NCBI GenBank assembly: GCA_018396755.1
Contig: JAGTQM010000003.1
Location: 62,001 to 126,000, forward strand
Source: Candidatus Bathyarchaeota archaeon
Lineage (GTDB): Archaea; Thermoproteota; CALKCG01; B24
Direction of reading: 5' to 3'
DNA: 64,000 bases
Below the pieces are notes generated by a model. The model was not told the origin of the DNA. It made no database searches and saw only the letters and a program-made list of their open reading frames with translations. Of the stretch, positions 35,917-44,269 are shown in pieces (position 1 is the first letter of the stretch; the number at the start of each line of letters is the position of its first letter). The position numbers were made by a program, and so were the translations under genes.

Positions 35917-36083
35917 CCAGTGCATTTCCATCACCATAAACACCTATTTAGACGTCTACATGATTATGACAGGATACCTAAAACTAGGAAGCAATCACTT
36001 AGCAAAAGTTCCATTAAAACCCCCTCCATCAAACCCAGAATTCTATGGAAACCTTCCTAAAACAGCCGCTGAAAGAGCCTAGC

Positions 36084-36101
36084 TTCAGCATTAATGCTGA
36101 A
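36084..36101. repeat. Perfect 18-bp palindrome downstream of vapC
   Basis: TTCAGCATTAATGCTGAA is fully self-complementary over 18 bases. Its sequence differs from the palindrome upstream of vapBC, but it has the same length and lies about 170 bp after the toxin gene. Confidence 0.7.
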
Positions 36102-36214
36102 CGCCTCCCCATGAAATAGCTACCTAATAGAGCTGGTCAAAGAACTCCAGATCAGTAGAATATACACAATAGACGAAGAATAAAAAAGAAAATAAAAGAC
36201 ATAGAAATCGAAAA

Positions 36215-36241
36215 CCCCATCCAGAAAAACCTGGGGGGAAG
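36215..36241 (+). terminator. GC-rich hairpin, possible terminator or element end
   Basis: CCCC-AT-CCAG pairs with CTGG-GGGG across the loop AAAAAC, giving an eight-pair stem with a two-base bulge. It lies just before the TnpB remnant. No T-run follows, so an insertion-sequence subterminal hairpin is as likely as a terminator. Confidence 0.35.
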
Positions 36242-36253
36242 GGGTCTCATCTA

Positions 36254-36526
36254 TTGGTTAAGGTTTCAATCAATAGATTTTTTAAGACGATGGGAAAGGC
36301 CTACCCATGTGGTATGGATCAGCATATAAATGCTTGTCTCAACCTGCTTAAGAAGCAAGATGTGGCGAGTCAAGGCTCCGCTGAAAGCCCCTTGATGTAC
36401 ATCATAAAGAGGGAAACGGGGGAAGTCGTGAAGATAGATATATACACTTATCGTATCCGACGACCTGGAAAAACTCCATATAAATCTATCTTCTACTCTA
36501 AAACCGCAGTCGACCCATGTTTCTAA
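36254..36526 (+). pseudogene. TnpB (IS200/IS605-type) C-terminal remnant
   Basis: The 90-codon frame contains GKAYPCGMDQHINACLNLLKK at about residues 14-34. This resembles the end of TnpB, where a zinc-finger Cys is followed by the RuvC-III M-D-R-x-x-N-A-x-x-N-L-L helix. Only one Cys of the zinc finger remains and the rest of TnpB is absent, so it is a decayed fragment. Its 3' end overlaps the GH53 start by 10 bp. The call rests on one motif. Confidence 0.5.
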
Positions 36527-37569
36527 AAGGTTTAGATATGAATTATGCTCTTTTAATGAAGGGGCTTGGTTTAAAGTGGAGAGATAGAGATGGTAAAGAA
36601 ATAGACGATCTATTCACATTTTTTAAAAGTAAAGGTGTGAACTGTCTTAGAGTTCGAATATGGGTTGGAGGCTCAGGCCCCTCGAGACTACCCTATGCTT
36701 TAAAATTGGCTGAAGAAGCTTACATGTTGGATTTTAAAATCCAGCCTACGATATTTCTATCGGATTGTTGGGCGGACCTATATAAGCAGCCGGAGCCGAA
36801 AGATTGGGCTTCACTAGACTTCCAAAGCAAATTGAGCAAGATTCAATCGTATATTTCTAGTATCGTCGAATCGTTAACACCTATAATGGATAATTGTGCA
36901 TACTTTCAAGTGGGGAATGAAATCGACTATGGAATATGCGGCGTATTTGCACATGATAGGAAAAGAAGGAAGAACTTTGAATGGCTTAGAAAACACGTAT
37001 GGAAATATGAGTCTACAATTCTAAATGAATCATTCAAAGCAATTAAAACGTACTATGGAAAACCCGTTGCTTTACATTTAGGCAAGTGGTGGGATTTAGG
37101 GTTAATATCGTCTTTCCTCTCAGCAATGGATGAGTTTAAAGTTGAATACGATGTCCTATGTTTCTCCTTCTACCCTTCAATGTTTGGAGCAGGCTTAAAC
37201 CGATTAGAAGAACTTAAGGGGATAGCTGAAGATAGAGGGAAGCTTGTTGCAATCGCTGAGTACGCGTATCCAAGTTGTCCAATTAAAGGGCAATTTTGGT
37301 TTATGAACAAGCCCTCGCCCGACCATCCGTTGACTCCAGAAGGGCAATCTTTATGGCTGAAAGATTTTCTAACCTGCTGTAAAAGGTTAAACTTATACGC
37401 CGCTTTCTATTGGAGTCCAGAGCTTTACCTTACGAAGAATCAGGTTAAAGGGTTATACGTATCGGAGGAGATGCCTCTGGACTTCGGTTGGGGGCCGATG
37501 TCTTTCTTCGATGAAGATGGATATGCTAAGCCATGTGTAGAATCGCTATCTTATGGCATAGTGGACTAA
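36517..37569 (+). CDS. GH53-like endo-beta-1,4-galactanase (cytoplasmic)
   Basis: This 350-aa TIM-barrel glycosidase resembles GH53 arabinogalactan endo-galactanases. It begins KGLDMNYALLMKGLGLKWRD and GVNCLRVRIWV. It has WADLYKQPEPKDW, the acid/base Glu135 in YFQVGNEIDYG, and the nucleophile Glu248 in IAEYAYPSCP. GH53 enzymes are normally secreted; no signal peptide is visible here. The gene sits directly after a TnpB remnant and between accessory DNA and the RNA-processing superoperon, which suggests acquisition by transfer. The substrate (galactan or another beta-galactoside) is inferred from the family. Confidence 0.75.
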   Translation: MFLKGLDMNYALLMKGLGLKWRDRDGKEIDDLFTFFKSKGVNCLRVRIWVGGSGPSRLPYALKLAEEAYMLDFKIQPTIFLSDCWADLYKQPEPKDWASLDFQSKLSKIQSYISSIVESLTPIMDNCAYFQVGNEIDYGICGVFAHDRKRRKNFEWLRKHVWKYESTILNESFKAIKTYYGKPVALHLGKWWDLGLISSFLSAMDEFKVEYDVLCFSFYPSMFGAGLNRLEELKGIAEDRGKLVAIAEYAYPSCPIKGQFWFMNKPSPDHPLTPEGQSLWLKDFLTCCKRLNLYAAFYWSPELYLTKNQVKGLYVSEEMPLDFGWGPMSFFDEDGYAKPCVESLSYGIVD

Positions 37570-37633
37570 AGTGGAAGCGGAGAATGAGAAAAACATATAG
37601 GTGGCCCTTTGCTGGTTAAAGTTCTGAAGAATT

Positions 37634-38068
37634 ATGCCTAAAACGCCTAAGGATCTAGTTGAAGTAGAAGCTTATGCTCATGCTACGGAGGATTCTTCTA
37701 AAGTTGAAGAAGCTGTTAGAAATATTCTACTTGAAAGTGTTAGAGATAAATTTAAGCTGGAGAAGGCTGCGCTCAGAGGACATTACGGTAATCCGATAAT
37801 CGTCTACCGGGGCAGTATTGAAAACGTTTCTGAAGAGTTTCTTCTAAGCTTAATTAGACGTATGTCCTCTGAAGACAAAGCTTCTCTTAAAACATCTCTT
37901 GATATGCATCTAGGTAAGCATAACATCTTATACTTGAGGTTTAACAAGCAGGAGGCTTATCTTGGACGTTTAAAACTGGATCAAATTGATGCAATATGCT
38001 TAAGATTGAAGTTTAAACCTCACGTTTTCGACAGGCTTCCAAAACTCATAGAGTCTAAGGAGGGGTAA
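37634..38068 (+). CDS. COG1325-type RNA-binding, predicted exosome-associated protein
   Basis: This 144-aa protein matches the archaeal COG1325 family, found at the head of the exosome superoperon. It reads LVEVEAYAHATEDSSKVEEAVRNIL, then ALRGHYGNPIIVYRG, and FNKQEAYLGRLKL. Its alternating helix and strand pattern fits a small RNA-binding fold. It precedes the RNase P protein genes with almost no gap. An exosome or RNase P accessory role is the usual prediction from context. Confidence 0.8.
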   Translation: MPKTPKDLVEVEAYAHATEDSSKVEEAVRNILLESVRDKFKLEKAALRGHYGNPIIVYRGSIENVSEEFLLSLIRRMSSEDKASLKTSLDMHLGKHNILYLRFNKQEAYLGRLKLDQIDAICLRLKFKPHVFDRLPKLIESKEG

Positions 38069-38070
38069 AC

Positions 38071-38751
38071 TTCACCAGAGTTTTCCACGACCTACACATC
38101 GTTTTCAGCGAATGCGAAGTCAATCAAATACTTTCAGCGGCTAGAAAACTAGGTTTCTCGGTTGTAGGATTAACCTTTGAAGACGTCGATGTGAAACCGC
38201 CACTTGTTGATCCTCCTGAAAACCTTAAGGTTGTTTGGAGGATAGATCTTACCCATGATAAGGCTCAACCAAAGACCATAGACAAGCTTAGAAGGCTGTT
38301 TCCAATAATAGCTGTTTCATGTAGCTCTCGAGACCAGTTTAGAGTTGCTTTGAAAACGCGTACGGATTTAATTTTTCAGAAAAAACTTTTCGCGTTAAGT
38401 CTTTCAGACGTTAGAGTTTTAGCCTCTTCAGGCAAATTCTTCGAATTCAATCTTAAACCTTTAATTTACGCTAGGGAGTTTGAGATGGTTAACGCTATTA
38501 AAACTCTCCGTAGAAACGTTGAACTTCTTAGGAAAATGGAGATACCGATTGTAATTTCAAGCTGGGCCTCCAACCATTATGAGCTTGCTCCTCCTCTTGA
38601 GCTCCCTCAGTTTCTAGCATTAGCCGATGTAAACGTCCAAGAGTTTTACCGATGTGTTTCAGAGGAACCTGCCAGGTTGCTTGAACTCTCCACCTCTAGG
38701 GGGGTTAAACTTTCAAACGGTGTTAGAATTTTAGAAAGTGAAGCCGTATGA
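38071..38751 (+). CDS. rnp3: RNase P protein component 3 (Rpp30), start codon unresolved
   Basis: This TIM-barrel Rpp30-type subunit of RNase P has IAVSCSSRDQFRVALKTRTDLI, FFEFNLKPLIYAREFEM and IVISSWASNHYELAPP, the last with DVNVQEFYRCVSEEPARLL. The first canonical start is the GTG at 38191. However, the same frame 120 bp upstream encodes FHDLHIVFSECEV...ARKLGFSVVGLTFED, the conserved Rpp30 N-terminus with the DLHV-type strand, directly behind an AAGGAGGGG at about 38057-38065. No ATG, GTG or TTG exists between the in-frame stop at 38056 and 38191. Initiation may be non-canonical or there may be a sequence error, so the 5' end given is approximate. It overlaps pop5 by 4 bp. Confidence 0.8.
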   Translation, partial: FTRVFHDLHIVFSECEVNQILSAARKLGFSVVGLTFEDVDVKPPLVDPPENLKVVWRIDLTHDKAQPKTIDKLRRLFPIIAVSCSSRDQFRVALKTRTDLIFQKKLFALSLSDVRVLASSGKFFEFNLKPLIYAREFEMVNAIKTLRRNVELLRKMEIPIVISSWASNHYELAPPLELPQFLALADVNVQEFYRCVSEEPARLLELSTSRGVKLSNGVRILESEAV

Positions 38752-39080
38752 AGAAGTTTAAAACAAGATACCTGGCTTTAAAGGTTGAATGTGATGGAAA
38801 GTTTAATAGAGACAGCTTCTGGAGAAATCTAATTGAAACATACCTGCGTTTATACGGTGAGTATGGATTGAGTAAGGCAAATCTTAGGCTTTTAGAGTTC
38901 AGAGAGAATAGATTCGCTATTCTCTCTGCAAACCATAATGCTCTACCCTATCTTAGAGCTGCTTTAATGTTGATTAGGGAGTTAGACGGTATGAGAACAA
39001 TTATCCATGTTTTAGGTGTTTCAGGCACTGTTAAACGTCTTAAAGCTAAATTCCTCCCTGTAGATGTTGGGAAATCATAA
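38748..39080 (+). CDS. rnp2: RNase P protein component 2 (Pop5)
   Basis: This 110-aa protein fits archaeal Pop5: RYLALKVECDGKFNRDSFWRNL at the start, LYGEYGLSKANLRLLEF, and a tail ending in HVLGVSGTVKRLKAKFLP. It pairs with Rpp30 to activate the catalytic RNA. The start overlaps the Rpp30 stop by 4 bp, so they are translationally coupled. The RNA partner gene lies at 46687. Confidence 0.85.
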   Translation: MKKFKTRYLALKVECDGKFNRDSFWRNLIETYLRLYGEYGLSKANLRLLEFRENRFAILSANHNALPYLRAALMLIRELDGMRTIIHVLGVSGTVKRLKAKFLPVDVGKS

Positions 39081-39184
39081 AACTTTTTAGGAGCCGATTA
39101 CATATTAGACTAGAATTCCTCGGAATAATTTGAGGCATTGTATACACTATTAATCGATAGATTTGAAAGTAGGAGGTGTAAAGG

Positions 39185-39898
39185 ATGTTTGCAGCACAGG
39201 GAGCATACGACAGGGTTATTACGATATTCTCTCCAGAGGGTAGACTCTATCAAGTTGAATATGCTGTTGAAGCCGTTAAGAGAGGTGCAGCAGTAGTTGG
39301 ATTAGCATGTAAATCATGCTGCGTTCTAGCTGCTGAAGAAAGACCTCCATCTAAACTTTTAGATGAAAATTTCACATGGAAGATTTTTAAGATAGATGAT
39401 CACATAGGTGTTACTATAGCTGGTTTTGGACCTGACGCTAGACTTCTAGTAGATCAGGCAAGGGTTTACGCTCAAAGCAATAAGCTTATGTATGATGAAC
39501 CCATAGATGTTGAAGTTCTAGTTAAGCGTATAGCTGATATTAAGCAGTTGTATACTCAGCACGCTGGGGTTAGACCGTTCGGAGTCGCTCTTCTCTTCGG
39601 AGGAGTTGACAGATACGGAGCTAGACTTTTCGTAACTTTACCTGGGGGAGATTACTGGAGTTACAAAGCTACATCTGTAGGTATGGGTAGTGAAGCTGCT
39701 ATAGAGTTTCTCGAAGCAAACTACAGAGTAGATTTAACAGTCGACGAGACGGTACAGATGGTGATTAAAGCCTTGATTAAAGCCAGCGGCGGTAAAAGTG
39801 AAGATAGAAGGTTTAAAGTGGCTGTAATCCCGGTTGAAACCAAACAATTTAGGATATTAACCGATGGAGAAGTTTCAAAATATCTTGGAAACGTTTAG
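39185..39898 (+). CDS. psmA: 20S proteasome alpha subunit
   Basis: This 237-aa protein begins AAQGAYDRVITIFSPEGRLYQVEYAVEAV, the invariant alpha-subunit N-terminus with the gate helix. It continues with GFGPDARLLVDQARVYAQ and YKATSVGMGSEAAIEFLE. It forms the outer rings of the proteasome. An AGGAGGTG ribosome site lies 7 bp before the ATG. The location at the head of the SBDS-exosome cluster is the known archaeal proteasome-exosome superoperon. Confidence 0.96.
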   Translation: MFAAQGAYDRVITIFSPEGRLYQVEYAVEAVKRGAAVVGLACKSCCVLAAEERPPSKLLDENFTWKIFKIDDHIGVTIAGFGPDARLLVDQARVYAQSNKLMYDEPIDVEVLVKRIADIKQLYTQHAGVRPFGVALLFGGVDRYGARLFVTLPGGDYWSYKATSVGMGSEAAIEFLEANYRVDLTVDETVQMVIKALIKASGGKSEDRRFKVAVIPVETKQFRILTDGEVSKYLGNV

Positions 39899-39911
39899 TG
39901 TGTGGTGGAAA

Positions 39912-40601
39912 ATGTCTGAACAGCATGTTCTAGCTAGGCTACAATTATCGGGTGAAAAGTTTGAAATAATTGTTAATCCCGATTTCGCGTTAAACTATAG
40001 ACTTGGTAAGATAAACGATATAGATAAGGTTCTAATAGCTTATGAAGTTTACACCGATGTAAGGAAGGGTTTGAAAGCATCCTCTGAGAAACTCATGAGA
40101 TATTTCAAAACAACAGATGTGAAGAAGATAGCTGATATCATAGTTAAACAGGGAGAGCTTCAGATAACGGCTGAACAGAGGAGGAAACTAATAGAAGAGA
40201 AGAGGAAGCAGTTAATCGCGTTCATAACTAAAAACTGCATAGATCCTAGAACCAACCTTCCTATTCCAGCTTTAAGAGTTGAACAAGCTATGGAGCAAGT
40301 GAAGGTATCGATAGATCCCTTTAAAGAAGCTGAGGGGCAGGCTTTAAAAGTTATAGATGCATTGAGGTCCATTTTACCGCTTAAAATTGAAAGAGTGCGA
40401 CTAGAGGTTAAAGTTAAACCGGAATATGCTCCTAAAATGTACAACTTCATAAAAAGCTACGGTTATTTGGAGAGGGAAGAATGGCTTAATGATGGTTCAT
40501 GGACGGCGAACGTAGATATGCCGGCTGGACTCCAAACCGATTTTCTAGACAAGCTTAACAAGCTTACAAAAGGCACGGCTCAAGTTAGAATTTTAAAGTA
40601 G
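39912..40601 (+). CDS. sdo1: SBDS/SDO1 ribosome maturation protein
   Basis: This is a three-domain SBDS protein: the N-terminal FYSH domain (LARLQLSGEKFEIIVNPDFAL), the helical middle (ITAEQRRKLIEEKRKQLIAFI, then IDPRTNLPIPALRVEQAM) and a ferredoxin-like C-terminal domain. The frame is open from 39864 inside psmA. I choose the ATG at 39912, which follows a GTGGTGG and gives the normal N-terminus. It helps release anti-association factor aIF6 from the 50S subunit. It lies between psmA and rrp4, the canonical archaeal order. Confidence 0.93.
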   Translation: MSEQHVLARLQLSGEKFEIIVNPDFALNYRLGKINDIDKVLIAYEVYTDVRKGLKASSEKLMRYFKTTDVKKIADIIVKQGELQITAEQRRKLIEEKRKQLIAFITKNCIDPRTNLPIPALRVEQAMEQVKVSIDPFKEAEGQALKVIDALRSILPLKIERVRLEVKVKPEYAPKMYNFIKSYGYLEREEWLNDGSWTANVDMPAGLQTDFLDKLNKLTKGTAQVRILK

Positions 40602-40614
40602 GTGGATCTTCCCT

Positions 40615-41301
40615 ATGGTTGAACGTAGAATAGTTTTACCCGGTGAGCTTTTAGTTGAAGGCGATTATCAACCGGGTTTAAACGTGTTTAAGTATGGTGG
40701 AGGTTTCTACGCGTCTAAGATAGGTGTGCTATCTATAGTTAAGCAGACTGTTTCCGTAATAGCTTTACATGGTGTTTACGAACCTAAAATAGGAGATGTT
40801 GTTATAGGTAAGATTATAGATGTTGGCACTTTCAGCTGGACTGTTGACATAAAATCACCCTACACTGCTGTTTTAAATGCCTCTGATTACTTTAAAGGTA
40901 GGTTTAACCCTGTTAAAGATTCTCTGATTAAAACATTGAAGCCTGGAGATATGATAATAGCGCAAATAGCCGATTTTGATAGGACTAAAAACCCTGTTTT
41001 AACTGTTCAAGGCTCCGGTTTAGGAGGTATAACTAAAGGCGTTATAGTTGAACTGTCCCCTTCAAAGATACCTAGGCTTATAGGTAGGAAAGGCTCTATG
41101 ATAAACCTCCTCAAGAAGGAGGGGAGGTGTGACATAACCATAGGCAAAAACGGTTTAATCCACATAGTTGGTGAGAAGCCTGAAGACGAAGAGTTGGTTG
41201 CTCAAGCGATAAGAAAAATAGAGAAGGAAGCTCATACTATGGGTTTAACAGATAGGATTATGAAGCTCATGAGGAAAGGGAGGGAGTTAAATGTCAACTG
41301 A
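40615..41301 (+). CDS. rrp4: Exosome RNA-binding cap protein Rrp4
   Basis: This 228-aa cap subunit has an N-terminal domain ([14 protein letters not shown]), an S1 domain ([20 protein letters not shown]), and a KH domain with [17 protein letters not shown]. It guides RNA into the Rrp41-Rrp42 hexamer and recruits DnaG or Csl4 assemblies. It overlaps rrp41 by 11 bp. Confidence 0.95.
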   Translation: MVERRIVLPGELLVEGDYQPGLNVFKYGGGFYASKIGVLSIVKQTVSVIALHGVYEPKIGDVVIGKIIDVGTFSWTVDIKSPYTAVLNASDYFKGRFNPVKDSLIKTLKPGDMIIAQIADFDRTKNPVLTVQGSGLGGITKGVIVELSPSKIPRLIGRKGSMINLLKKEGRCDITIGKNGLIHIVGEKPEDEELVAQAIRKIEKEAHTMGLTDRIMKLMRKGRELNVN

Positions 41302-42001
41302 ATTCATAAGAGTTGATGGAAGACTTCCAGATCAGCTCAGACCTATAAAAATGGTTGTAGGAGTACTCGATAGAGCTGATGGATCAGCATACGTTGAACA
41401 GGGAAATACAAAAGTCCTAGTAGCGGTTTACGGTCCTAGAGAGATTCATCCAAAGCATCAGGCGTCGCTAGACTCCGCCATAGTAAGATGTAGATACCAC
41501 ATGGCACCATTCTCAACTAAAGAGAGGAAAACACCAGCTCCATCACGTAGAGAGGTGGAGCTCTCTAAGGTGATAAAAGATGCATTATCTCAAGCTATTT
41601 TCTTAGAGAACTTTCCTAGAACATCCATAGATATTTTCATAGAGGTTTTAGAGGCGGATGGTGGAACAAGATGTGCTAGCATCAACGCGTGTTCTCTAGC
41701 TTTAGCCAACGCTGGTATACCACTTAGAGACCTCGTTTCATCTGTAGCCGTAGGCAAGTATAAGGGTCACATAGTACTGGATTTAAACGATGAAGAAGAT
41801 GAAGTTGCTGAAGCTGATATGCCTATAGCAATAATGCTCAGCCTCAATAAGATAACGCTTCTACAAGTTAACGGTGTTTTAACGGAGGAGGAGTTTAAGC
41901 AAGCTTTTAATTTAGCAGTTAAAGGATCTATGGAGATTAATAGGGTTCAAAGGGAAACTCTTAGAAGCATCTACGCGTCTATTAAAGGTGAAGAAGATTG
42001 A
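41291..42001 (+). CDS. rrp41: Exosome catalytic RNase PH-like subunit Rrp41
   Basis: This 236-aa protein of the RNase PH fold has [19 protein letters not shown], then [20 protein letters not shown], the [18 protein letters not shown] segment, and [21 protein letters not shown]. The catalytic acid (EADMPIAI) is present, so this is the active phosphorolytic subunit. It partners Rrp42, whose gene overlaps the end by 4 bp. Confidence 0.96.
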   Translation: MSTEFIRVDGRLPDQLRPIKMVVGVLDRADGSAYVEQGNTKVLVAVYGPREIHPKHQASLDSAIVRCRYHMAPFSTKERKTPAPSRREVELSKVIKDALSQAIFLENFPRTSIDIFIEVLEADGGTRCASINACSLALANAGIPLRDLVSSVAVGKYKGHIVLDLNDEEDEVAEADMPIAIMLSLNKITLLQVNGVLTEEEFKQAFNLAVKGSMEINRVQRETLRSIYASIKGEED

Positions 42002-42813
42002 AAACGTTTAAAGTAGTATCTCAGCTCGTTAGAACAAGAATAGTAGACCTGCTTAATAAGAATTCCCGGATGGACGGCAGGGGTTTACTAGACTACAGAG
42101 AGATTAAAGTTGAGAAAGGCTTTATCAGTAAAGCTGCCGGGTCGGCTCAAGTTTCAATAGGATCTACAAAGGTTCTCGCTGGGGTTAAAGTTGAATTGGG
42201 TGAACCCTTCCCAGATGTGCCTGATAAAGGTGTTTTAACAGTTAACGCTGAACTAGTTCCTCTCGCATCGCCAGCCTTCGAGCCGGGTCCACCTGATGAA
42301 AACGCCGTAGAGCTCGCTAGAATAGTTGATAGAGCTTTAAGAGAAACTGAAACAGTCGATTTAAAAATGTTGTGTATAGAGCCTGGTAAGAAGGTTTTCG
42401 TGGTTTTCGTAGACATATATGTTTTAGATTATGATGGCAATTTTATTGACGCGTCTTCACTCGCCTCGATTCTCGCATTGGGCAATGCGAGAATTAGAAA
42501 ATTCAGAGTTGAAGAGGGGAAGCTTAAATACGAAGACGGGTACATTCCCCTCCCTATAAGACACATACCTGTTACTGTAACCTTAGCTAAACCTGATGAT
42601 GGCCCGTTTATAGTGGATCCAAACCTTGAAGAAGAATTCAGCCTAGGTAATAGAATATCTATTTCGATAGATGAGCTTGGTAGAATTTGCGGCATTCAAA
42701 AGCTTGAGGGAACACTATCTGTAGACGAAATCTTTGAAGCTATATCTACAGCTAAAAATGTCGCGCCAAAACTCATAGAGATTGTGAAAAAGGAGAGTGG
42801 TTTAAATGTCTAA
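41998..42813 (+). CDS. rrp42: Exosome non-catalytic RNase PH-like subunit Rrp42
   Basis: This 271-aa protein has [40 protein letters not shown], and [23 protein letters not shown] split across the middle, all typical of archaeal Rrp42, which binds RNA but lacks catalytic acids. It starts at TTG overlapping the rrp41 stop. It is followed by L37Ae with an 8-bp overlap, the conserved order of this superoperon. Confidence 0.95.
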   Translation: MKTFKVVSQLVRTRIVDLLNKNSRMDGRGLLDYREIKVEKGFISKAAGSAQVSIGSTKVLAGVKVELGEPFPDVPDKGVLTVNAELVPLASPAFEPGPPDENAVELARIVDRALRETETVDLKMLCIEPGKKVFVVFVDIYVLDYDGNFIDASSLASILALGNARIRKFRVEEGKLKYEDGYIPLPIRHIPVTVTLAKPDDGPFIVDPNLEEEFSLGNRISISIDELGRICGIQKLEGTLSVDEIFEAISTAKNVAPKLIEIVKKESGLNV

Positions 42814-43057
42814 TCAACCTGAGAACGCGGGTATGGGCTCTATGAAGGCTAAATACGGGGCTCCACTTAGAAGCAGGTACATTAGGATCCTTCAGATGGC
42901 TAAAAGAGTCTACGATTGTCCTAAGTGCGGTATGCGTAAAGTCAAGCGTATGAGTGTAGGTATATGGCTCTGCTCAAAGTGCGGCTATAAGTTTGCAGGT
43001 GGAGCATATCAACCTACCACTGAAATGGGTAGAGTAGCTTCACGTATAAGGAAATAG
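42806..43057 (+). CDS. rpl37ae: Large-subunit ribosomal protein L37Ae
   Basis: This 83-aa zinc-ribbon ribosomal protein has KYGAPLRSRYIRILQMAKRVYD, then CPKC and CSKC (residues about 38-60), and the GGAYQPTT end. It is placed directly after rrp42. In many archaea rpoP (RNA polymerase subunit P) follows; here the next gene is pcc1 and no rpoP frame lies in the 14-bp gap. Confidence 0.95.
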   Translation: MSNQPENAGMGSMKAKYGAPLRSRYIRILQMAKRVYDCPKCGMRKVKRMSVGIWLCSKCGYKFAGGAYQPTTEMGRVASRIRK

Positions 43058-43071
43058 GCTGGGTACGTATA

Positions 43072-43320
43072 TTGAAATTAGAGTGTTGCGTTAAGCTCCG
43101 AGTAGATTCAAGCATTTTAGAGTCTGCCTTTAAAGCCCTATACCCGGAAACTATACGCCTAATCTCGAGAAGGGTATCTGTAACGCTTGAGAAAACCGAA
43201 GACTCAATAGTTTTCAAGTTTAACGCTAAAGACCCTACAGCTTTAAGAGCCGCTTTAAACTCATACTTAAGATGGTTTTCAGCGGTTAAGAAGAGTTTAG
43301 AGTATGTAAAGACGTTTTAA
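43072..43320 (+). CDS. pcc1: KEOPS complex subunit Pcc1
   Basis: This 82-aa small alpha-beta protein has DSSILESAFKALYPETIRL, then VTLEKTEDSIVFKFNAKDPTALRAALNSYLRWF, the Pcc1/CTAG fold. It dimerises and activates Kae1 for t6A37 tRNA modification. The start is TTG, 14 bp after L37Ae. It is the last gene of the superoperon. Confidence 0.85.
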   Translation: MKLECCVKLRVDSSILESAFKALYPETIRLISRRVSVTLEKTEDSIVFKFNAKDPTALRAALNSYLRWFSAVKKSLEYVKTF

Positions 43321-43456
43321 ACCCGTATTTAAGATATTTTAGCGGTTGGAAAAGTTAAAGTTTACAGAGAGACTTTAAACCTTTTCAATGAATAAGTCCA
43401 TCTAAATACGATAGGTCTTCGACTGTAAATTTTTAAAGTGGGTTTAAGTTTAAACA

Positions 43457-44269
43457 TTGAAGTATGTTATGAACAGCGGCTTACGTATAATCGTATTGAT
43501 AAAGCAAGTGCCAGATATTGGGAAAGTTAAATTTAACGTCGAAGAAGGTAGGATAGATAGAAGTTCAGCATCATTGGAGACAAACCCCTTCGATTTAAAC
43601 GCACTTGAGACAGCTATTCAGTTTAAGGAACATATTGGAGGCTATGTAACAGTCGTAAGTATGGGCCCCCCTCAGGCTGAATCGAGTTTAAGAGACGCCT
43701 TAGCTAGAGGAGCTGATAGAGCCATCCTTCTCACGGATAAATTTTTCGCTGGAGCAGATACGCTTGCCACATCTTACACGTTAGCTACAGCTATTAGAAA
43801 AATCGGCTTTTTCGATTTGATAATCTGCGGTGAGAAGACCGTGGATGGTGATACTGGTCAAGTTGGACCTGAAGTTGCTGAGCATCTCAATATTCCACAC
43901 GTCGCTTATGTATGCGAAATCAGATCAGCCACGTTGGATAGGCTTCTAGTAGTCTCCGATATGGGTGACAAATATCTGATCGAAGTTAAGCTTCCAGCTC
44001 TAATCACTGTGACTAAAGATATAAACACGCCTAGGCTTCCAACTTTGAGAAATGTTCTCAAAGCCAAGAAGGCTAACATTGAGGTTTGGAGTGCCGATGA
44101 CTTGGCAGACTATGGTGAGTTATGTAGATTCGGTCTTCAAGGCTCTATGACCACAGTATTCAAAATAGTTTTCCCGTCCGAAGAGGGGAGGAGGGGGTTA
44201 ATCTTCCACGGGGAAGATGCCGTTGAAAAACTCGTAGAAGTTTTACGTGAAAGGGGGTTTATAGCTTGA
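43457..44269 (+). CDS. etfB: Electron transfer flavoprotein beta subunit
   Basis: This 270-aa protein has the ETF-beta signature: IIVLIKQVPDIGKVKF, NPFDLNALETAI, ARGADRAILLTD, and DGDTGQVGPEVAEHLNIPHV for AMP or FAD binding. The start could be the TTG at 43457 or, more likely by alignment, the ATG at 43469. It overlaps etfA by 4 bp, and the FAD-oxidase gene follows. Confidence 0.9.
   Translation: MKYVMNSGLRIIVLIKQVPDIGKVKFNVEEGRIDRSSASLETNPFDLNALETAIQFKEHIGGYVTVVSMGPPQAESSLRDALARGADRAILLTDKFFAGADTLATSYTLATAIRKIGFFDLIICGEKTVDGDTGQVGPEVAEHLNIPHVAYVCEIRSATLDRLLVVSDMGDKYLIEVKLPALITVTKDINTPRLPTLRNVLKAKKANIEVWSADDLADYGELCRFGLQGSMTTVFKIVFPSEEGRRGLIFHGEDAVEKLVEVLRERGFIA

Larger units (their letters stand above)
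35917..36253. other. Accessory intergenic segment downstream of vapC
   Basis: No gene I can support lies here. An open frame at 35888-36082 has no recognisable protein character. The segment holds a perfect 18-bp palindrome at 36084-36101 and a GC-rich hairpin at about 36215-36241 (CCCC-AT-CCAG, loop AAAAAC, CTGG-GGGG). It reads as decayed mobile-element sequence. Confidence 0.4.

Noticed and set aside
35888..36082. Open frame of 64 codons after vapC
   Set aside because: It begins inside vapC, has no ribosome site, and its product shows no domain pattern. It is treated as non-coding accessory sequence.
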